From DSYU01 sp964437595 (GTDB taxonomy: Bacteria; Chloroflexota; Anaerolineae; Anaerolineales; Anaerolineaceae), in assembly GCA_964437595.1 (NCBI GenBank), contig CAYTHO010000010.1, forward strand, positions 27,563 to 91,562: 64,000 nt of DNA. Direction: 5' to 3'. The stretch's first letter is position 1. Every line of letters begins with the position of its first letter. This document shows, in pieces, positions 59,933 through 64,000 of the stretch. The position numbers and the translations under genes are program-made. The notes below the pieces were generated by a model that made no database searches, was not told the origin of the DNA, and was given only the letters and a program-made list of their open reading frames with translations.

Positions 59933-61045
59933 CTACAGGTGGATACGGCGCGGGAAACCTGGGCCGCCCAGGCGAACGCTCCGCGGGTGCTGCGGCCAAA
60001 CCCCGGGGATGCGCGCGCCGCAGCCGGGGCACTTGCCATCGGCAGTGATACGATAATCGAGGAGCACGTAGCCGCGGCGCTCGACCAGGCGCTGGCTGCA
60101 TTTCGGGCAGAAGGTGTCTTCATAGGAGCCCACCCGTCCGGGCAGGTTCCCGGCATAAACGAAATTCAGCCCGGCCTCCTGGCCAATTTCAGCCGCCCGG
60201 CGCAGCGTTTCCGATGGGGTGGCGTCCGAATCCATCTTGTAATCCGGGTGGAATGCCGTTACATGCCAGGGAATATCCGGCGATACCGAGACCAGGTAGC
60301 GCGCGGCATCCCAAAGCTCATCGCTGCTGTCATTGAAACTGGGCACCACCAGGGTAACTACTTCGACCCACAGCCCCAGATCATGAGCCGCCTTAATCGT
60401 ATCCAGCACGTTGTTCAACACGCAGCCCAGCTTGCGATACTGCTGATCCTGCATGGATTTCAGGTCGATCTTATAAGCGGTGAGGTACGGGCGCAGGTAG
60501 CGCAGCACCTCGGGCGTGGCATTGCCGTTGGAGACATACGCGCACATGAGCCCGGCCTGCTGCGCTTGGCGAAACACTTCCACGGCCCACTCGGAGGTGA
60601 TCAATGGCTCGTTGTAAGAGGAAACCATCACCTGCGCGCCGGCTCGGGTGGCATAACGCACCAATTGGTCAGCGGTCATTTCCTGGATGTACGCCGCGCC
60701 CATGTCGGCAATCGGGTCGCGCAGGGTTTGCGAGGTCACATAGTTCTGGCAGTACGGGCAGTGCAAATCACATCCCAACATGCCAAAGGTCAGTGCGTCA
60801 CTGCCGGGGAAGAAATGGGAGAAGGGTTTCTTTTCGATCGGGTCTACCTGCGCGGCGGCCACGTAACCCCACGGCACGCGCAGCTCTCCATTCTGATTGA
60901 AGCGAACCTGGCAGATCCCGCGCCGCCCGGGCTTGATCAGGCAGCGGTGGGCGCAGGCATAACAGCGCACCGCGCCGTCTTCGCGTTTTTCATATAAATC
61001 GCCCGTATGCGTCAGGCGATCGAGTTTTTCGGACACAGTTGTCAT
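59933..61045 (-). CDS. amrS: AmmeMemoRadiSam-type radical SAM enzyme (AmrS)
   Basis: A predicted 370-residue radical SAM protein. An N-terminal cysteine set (C28, C31, C35 and C45) precedes the radical SAM motif GCDLHCPYCQN, with the unusual C92-x3-C96-x2-C99 spacing. VSSYNEPLITSEW and YVSNGNATPEVL are the SAM-binding strands, and the C-terminus carries two CxxC pairs (CPKC and CPGC). This matches the AmmeMemoRadiSam radical SAM subfamily, also called PflA-like. Its usual partners, the Memo-like and AMMECR1 proteins, are absent from the window. Its reaction is not established from sequence. Confidence 0.88.
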   Translation of the reverse strand: MTTVSEKLDRLTHTGDLYEKREDGAVRCYACAHRCLIKPGRRGICQVRFNQNGELRVPWGYVAAAQVDPIEKKPFSHFFPGSDALTFGMLGCDLHCPYCQNYVTSQTLRDPIADMGAAYIQEMTADQLVRYATRAGAQVMVSSYNEPLITSEWAVEVFRQAQQAGLMCAYVSNGNATPEVLRYLRPYLTAYKIDLKSMQDQQYRKLGCVLNNVLDTIKAAHDLGLWVEVVTLVVPSFNDSSDELWDAARYLVSVSPDIPWHVTAFHPDYKMDSDATPSETLRRAAEIGQEAGLNFVYAGNLPGRVGSYEDTFCPKCSQRLVERRGYVLLDYRITADGKCPGCGARIPGVWPQHPRSVRLGGPGFPRRIHL

Positions 61046-61418
61046 ATTGGTATTTTACGATGAAAAGAGGCTTATTTCTAGCGGTTCTTTTTATTGCCAG
61101 GATACCAGATGTACAAATTTTAAGGTAAATTGGGCCAAACCTTGCAAAACTTTAAGTAACAAATTCGAAGATTCTCGTTATACTTAATAATGGAAATGCA
61201 ACGAACCAACGTTCTGGCATTCGTATGGGGGAAGGCTTCGGCATAATATATTAACCGTTTGACCAGGAAAACTCTCCCCAAACGAACAGCTATCAATTAC
61301 GCAAACTGGCGGATCTTTTTTAACCTTAGAACGTTATATTATTAGACATCTGGCACGCCTGCCAGTTGGGGTCCTGTGCGACCTGTTGTTCTGGTTCTCT
61401 TGAGGAGAGGAGGACATT
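61046..61418. other. 373-bp intergenic leader region, no gene of normal size
   Basis: A/T-rich region between the divergent radical SAM gene and a 27-codon ORF. A TATATT at about 61336 may be a -10 box for the small ORF. A 6-bp perfect hairpin CTGGCA/TGCCAG (61350-61365) would lie in its 5' leader, with a GAGAGGAGG ribosome site at its end. I see no tRNA or known riboswitch. Confidence 0.4.
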
Positions 61419-61502
61419 ATGTGGATCGTATATCTGGTCGTGGGGCTGGTCGTGTTGGTCTTCGGTGTTCTCAGCCTGGTAAGCCTGGAGACAAAAGCGT
61501 AG
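61419..61502 (+). CDS. 27-residue single-helix membrane peptide
   Basis: ATG 61419 has an excellent ribosome site (GAGAGGAGG, 5 bases upstream). The peptide is one hydrophobic helix (WIVYLVVGLVVLVFGVLSLV) with an acidic/basic tail SLETKA, so it is a predicted membrane peptide. Its strong ribosome site, own leader with a hairpin, and downstream terminator argue that it is expressed. Function unknown; hydrophobic peptides of this size include regulators of membrane enzymes. Confidence 0.6.
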   Translation: MWIVYLVVGLVVLVFGVLSLVSLETKA

Positions 61503-61598
61503 ATGCAGCTCGACAGCTCAAGCAGTAAGCAAGGTATTTTTGAGCAGCCGGATTTTGGCGCTCAACCGTCGCCCACCCTGGCAGAAGCCAGTAATTAA
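61503..61598 (+). CDS. possible second small ORF, 31 residues
   Basis: An ATG directly follows the TAG of the 27-residue ORF and reads 31 codons to TAA at 61596-61598: a soluble, Ser/Gln/Pro-rich peptide. The direct TAGATG junction would allow reinitiation. Without its own ribosome site it may be chance. Confidence 0.25.
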   Translation: MQLDSSSSKQGIFEQPDFGAQPSPTLAEASN

Positions 61599-61611
61599 CC
61601 GGTTTCCGCCT

Positions 61612-61633
61612 GGGAGGGTTCGCCGCCCCTCCC
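61612..61633 (+). repeat. short GC-rich hairpin
   Basis: GGGAGGG (61612-61618) pairs with CCCTCCC (61627-61633) across an 8-base loop. It precedes the larger terminator hairpin in the same 3' region. Confidence 0.45.
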
Positions 61634-61644
61634 GGGGATAACAT

Positions 61645-61682
61645 AGAGAGAGGTTTGACCACGCCGGGTCGAACCTCTCTTT
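61645..61682. terminator. strong bidirectional-type terminator
   Basis: A 14-bp stem with one G-U pair (61647-61660 with 61667-61680), extended by A-T/G-T pairs, a 6-base loop and TTTATTT downstream. It lies between the small ORFs (plus) and the 3' end of uvrD (minus). Confidence 0.8.
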
Positions 61683-61706
61683 ATTTGTCTACCCGCGCAG
61701 GCGGCT

Positions 61707-63938
61707 CTATGCTTTCTTTCCTGGCAAGATTTCCAGGTTCGCCAGAGAGGCGACCAGGCGCTTGAAACCCACGCTCTCGAATACCACATCCACGGTTTCG
61801 TCGCCGTCCTGGAGGCGGCTTTCCAGCACCATGCCATCGCCCCACACCGAGTGGCGCACGCGCATGGCTGGCTGGTAGCGGCGCTCGATGATCGGCGCGG
61901 ATGACTGCGGCGGCGGTGTGCGGTATGTTCTCAGCACGCGCGAAGTATCCATGTCGTTCCAGTTGGAAACGCGCTCGCGCCGGGCCTGGTAGCCCGTGCC
62001 CCGCCTGCGGCGCGAATCGGACTGGAGCAGTTCAGCGGGGATGTCGCTCAGGAAACGCGATGGGATACTGTCCTGGTAAGAGCCGTACAGGCTGCGCTGT
62101 TCGGCGCGCACCAGGTACAGGCGGTATTTGGCGCGGGTGAGCCCAACGTAGAACAGGCGGCGTTCTTCGGCCATTTCTTCGGGGTCATCCAGCGAGCGGT
62201 TGTGCGGCAGCAGGCCATCATCCAGGCCGGTGATGAACACGACCGGGAATTCCAGCCCTTTGGCGGCGTGCAGGGTGAGCAGCGTGGGGGCTTCGGTTTC
62301 TTCGGGCACGGTATCCTGATCGGAAACCAGGGCGAGGTTTTCCAGGAAGGTGGACAGGCCGCGTTCCTCAAATTCAAAGGTCAGGCGGCGCAGCTCCTGA
62401 ACGTTCTCCCAACGGCTGGCGCCTTCTTCGGTGCCATCGTTGATATATTCATAATAGACGGTATCGTGCAGGATGCGGTCGAACAGGTCGGGAAGCGGCA
62501 TGGTTTCGATGTGGTCGTGCCAGCCAGCCAGCAGCGCGCCAAAATCGGCCAGCAGGTTTGCCCCGCGCGAAAAAGATGCCCAGTGGGGCGAATCTTTTCC
62601 ACGCCGGGCCAGGTCCATCAGCAGTTCGCCGGTGCTGACCTGCGCCTGCTGGGCCGCCATGTTGAGCGCGGTGAGAGTTTTATCGCCAATGCCGCGCGGC
62701 GGAACGTTGATCACCCGCGCCAGGCTGACCTGGTCAGCGGGGTTCATTACCAGGCGCAGGTAGGCGATCAGGTCTTTGATCTCGCGCCGCCCGTAGAAGC
62801 GCTGCGCGCCCACCAGCCGGTATGGCATTCCTGAATGCAAGAAGGCTTCTTCAATCAGCCGGGACTGGGCATTGGTGCGGTACATCACGGCGAAGTCGCC
62901 GGCGCGGAACTGGCCCGAATCGGTCAACTGCTGGATAGTATCGACCACAAAAGCCCCCTCGGCGTGGTCGTCGGAAGCCTCGTAAATCACGATACGGTCG
63001 CCCTGGCCCTGCTCGGGCAGCGAGCGCAGCCGCTTGGGCGTACGATAGCGGTTGCGGTCGATCACCGCCGTGGCCGCATCCAGCACATTTTGGGTCGAGC
63101 GGTAGTTCTGTTCAAGCAGAATCTTCTGCGCTTTGGGATAGTCCTCCTCGAAGCGCAGCACATTGCGGTAATCGGCCCCACGCCAGCGGTAGATCGATTG
63201 GTCCTCGTCGCCGACGACGAAAATGGACTGGTGGTACGAGGCCAGGTGGCGAAGCAGTTCATACTGGACCTGGTTGGTATCCTGAAATTCATCGACCAGC
63301 ACATGTTCGAAGCGGCGCGAGTAATTCTCGCGGGCCTGCGGGTTCTCCTCGAGCAGGCGCCAGGTCCATAACAGCAGGTCATCAAAATCGACCGCGTTGC
63401 TGTCCAGCAGAAGATCCTGATAGCGTTTATAGATGCGCGCAATGACTTCATCGCGGTAGGTCTTCTTGTCGAAGTCCTGCGGGAAGATCATGTTATTCTT
63501 GGCGGCGGAAATCGCGGCGCGAACGCCAGTTGGGCGGTAGTTTTTCTCGTCCAGGTTCAGGTCTTTGATCGCCCGCTTGATCACCGTCTGTTGGTCGTCA
63601 TCATCGAAAATAACATAGTTCGAGTCAAACGGAAGCTGGTCGGCTTCGCGGCGCAGGATGCGCGCGCAAATGCCGTGGAAGGTGCCCATCCAAATGCCCT
63701 GGGGTTTTTGCTCGACCAGTTTTTCCAGGCGGCTTTCCATTTCACGGGCGGCTTTATTGGTGAACGTGACCGCCAGGATATGATACGGGCGCACGGCCAG
63801 GTTGTTGATCAGGTAGGCGATGCGGTGGGTGAGCACGCGGGTCTTGCCCGACCCGGGACCAGCCAGCACCAGGGTTGGGCCTGGCCCGGAAGTCACCGCC
63901 AGGCGTTGTTGGGGGTTTAAGACGCTGAGGATATCCAC
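61707..63938 (-). CDS. UvrD/PcrA-type DNA helicase
   Basis: A predicted 743-residue superfamily 1A 3'-5' helicase for repair and replication. Motif I is AGPGSGKTR; the Q motif is LNPQQRLAV; Ia follows with VTFTNKAAREM; motif II is VDEFQDTN; III GDEDQSIYRWRGAD; IV LEQNYRST; V/VI are TLHAAKGLEFPVVF and EERRLFYVGLTRAK. The C-terminal region after about 650 is the PcrA-type extension. The start is ambiguous: GTG 63938 (reading M-DILSVLN, the usual PcrA beginning) fits better than a TTG at 63977. The gene lies close to the window edge. Confidence 0.95.
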   Translation of the reverse strand: MDILSVLNPQQRLAVTSGPGPTLVLAGPGSGKTRVLTHRIAYLINNLAVRPYHILAVTFTNKAAREMESRLEKLVEQKPQGIWMGTFHGICARILRREADQLPFDSNYVIFDDDDQQTVIKRAIKDLNLDEKNYRPTGVRAAISAAKNNMIFPQDFDKKTYRDEVIARIYKRYQDLLLDSNAVDFDDLLLWTWRLLEENPQARENYSRRFEHVLVDEFQDTNQVQYELLRHLASYHQSIFVVGDEDQSIYRWRGADYRNVLRFEEDYPKAQKILLEQNYRSTQNVLDAATAVIDRNRYRTPKRLRSLPEQGQGDRIVIYEASDDHAEGAFVVDTIQQLTDSGQFRAGDFAVMYRTNAQSRLIEEAFLHSGMPYRLVGAQRFYGRREIKDLIAYLRLVMNPADQVSLARVINVPPRGIGDKTLTALNMAAQQAQVSTGELLMDLARRGKDSPHWASFSRGANLLADFGALLAGWHDHIETMPLPDLFDRILHDTVYYEYINDGTEEGASRWENVQELRRLTFEFEERGLSTFLENLALVSDQDTVPEETEAPTLLTLHAAKGLEFPVVFITGLDDGLLPHNRSLDDPEEMAEERRLFYVGLTRAKYRLYLVRAEQRSLYGSYQDSIPSRFLSDIPAELLQSDSRRRRGTGYQARRERVSNWNDMDTSRVLRTYRTPPPQSSAPIIERRYQPAMRVRHSVWGDGMVLESRLQDGDETVDVVFESVGFKRLVASLANLEILPGKKA

Positions 63939-63985
63939 GGCTCTGATTTTACCATACCGGGTAGAACTCTTGTGCAATTCCGCGA

Positions 63986-64000
63986 GGGGGGGGGGTGGGG
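63986..64000. other. G-rich homopolymer run at window end
   Basis: The last 15 bases are G except one T. Nothing coding can be read here. It may be a sequencing artefact at a contig end. Confidence 0.5.

Overview
The window (64 kb, roughly 55-60% GC by eye) looks like one chromosomal stretch of an anaerobic, heterotrophic Chloroflexota bacterium, most likely class Anaerolineae. That is an inference from several traits: many family-5 peptide-type ABC transporters, Ala/Pro/Thr-rich linkers behind lipoprotein signals, secreted proteins ending in Pro-Thr-rich tails, a Roadblock-domain response regulator, and no outer-membrane genes. I see no rRNA, tRNA, CRISPR array, insertion sequence or prophage. 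The final bases are a G homopolymer that may be a contig end.

Left third (65-19172, all minus strand): two peptide-type ABC transporter operons. Operon A (10839 to 65) encodes an 871-residue lipoprotein whose solute-binding lobes appear circularly permuted, a DppB-type permease, a DppC-type permease with a ~185-residue extracytoplasmic insertion, two complete pairs of ATPases, a 69-residue membrane protein and a response regulator. Operon B (19172 to 11132) encodes an ATPase pair, a canonical binding protein, two permeases and a second binding lipoprotein. Both operons carry a perfect 14-15 bp hairpin between the main binding-protein gene and the first permease gene.

19392-29213: cell-wall peptide and wall-synthesis genes. 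A class-A-type serine hydrolase (plus strand) diverges from operon B. Facing it on the minus strand are RsgA, an L-Ala-D/L-Glu epimerase, an NlpC/P60 peptidase and an alpha-oxoamine synthase, then PBP2, a Maf pyrophosphatase and a secreted metzincin. The epimerase, NlpC/P60 and peptide transporter together resemble the Bacillus dpp-ykf murein-peptide pathway. The oxoamine synthase is the unexpected member.

29442-43485 (mostly plus): xpt and guaA (purine salvage/GMP), membrane proteins, a redoxin, an NnrU/ICMT-like methyltransferase, a sulfatase-fold membrane protein, an aldehyde dehydrogenase, a GH3 glycosidase, a ComEC homologue with an eroded metallo-beta-lactamase domain, and a nuclease-like protein with a CoiA-like E-x-Q motif.

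43495-44304 (minus): a peroxiredoxin-glutaredoxin fusion with an in-frame TGA exactly at the peroxidatic cysteine, followed by a SECIS-like hairpin. This is a probable selenoprotein that ordinary gene calling would truncate.

44535-64000: a glycosyltransferase/membrane protein/epimerase block; a VWA-FHA protein with a PP2C phosphatase; lytic transglycosylases; a CheY protein; then ssb (with a perfect 20-bp operator at its start site), a translin-like protein and a Cas4-like membrane nuclease split by an in-frame stop; then LCP, a transglycosylase-like secreted protein, an AmrS-type radical SAM enzyme, a 27-residue membrane peptide and UvrD/PcrA.

The most unusual items are the selenocysteine peroxiredoxin-glutaredoxin, the permuted binding protein with its matching permease, and the ssb/translin/Cas4-like neighbourhood.
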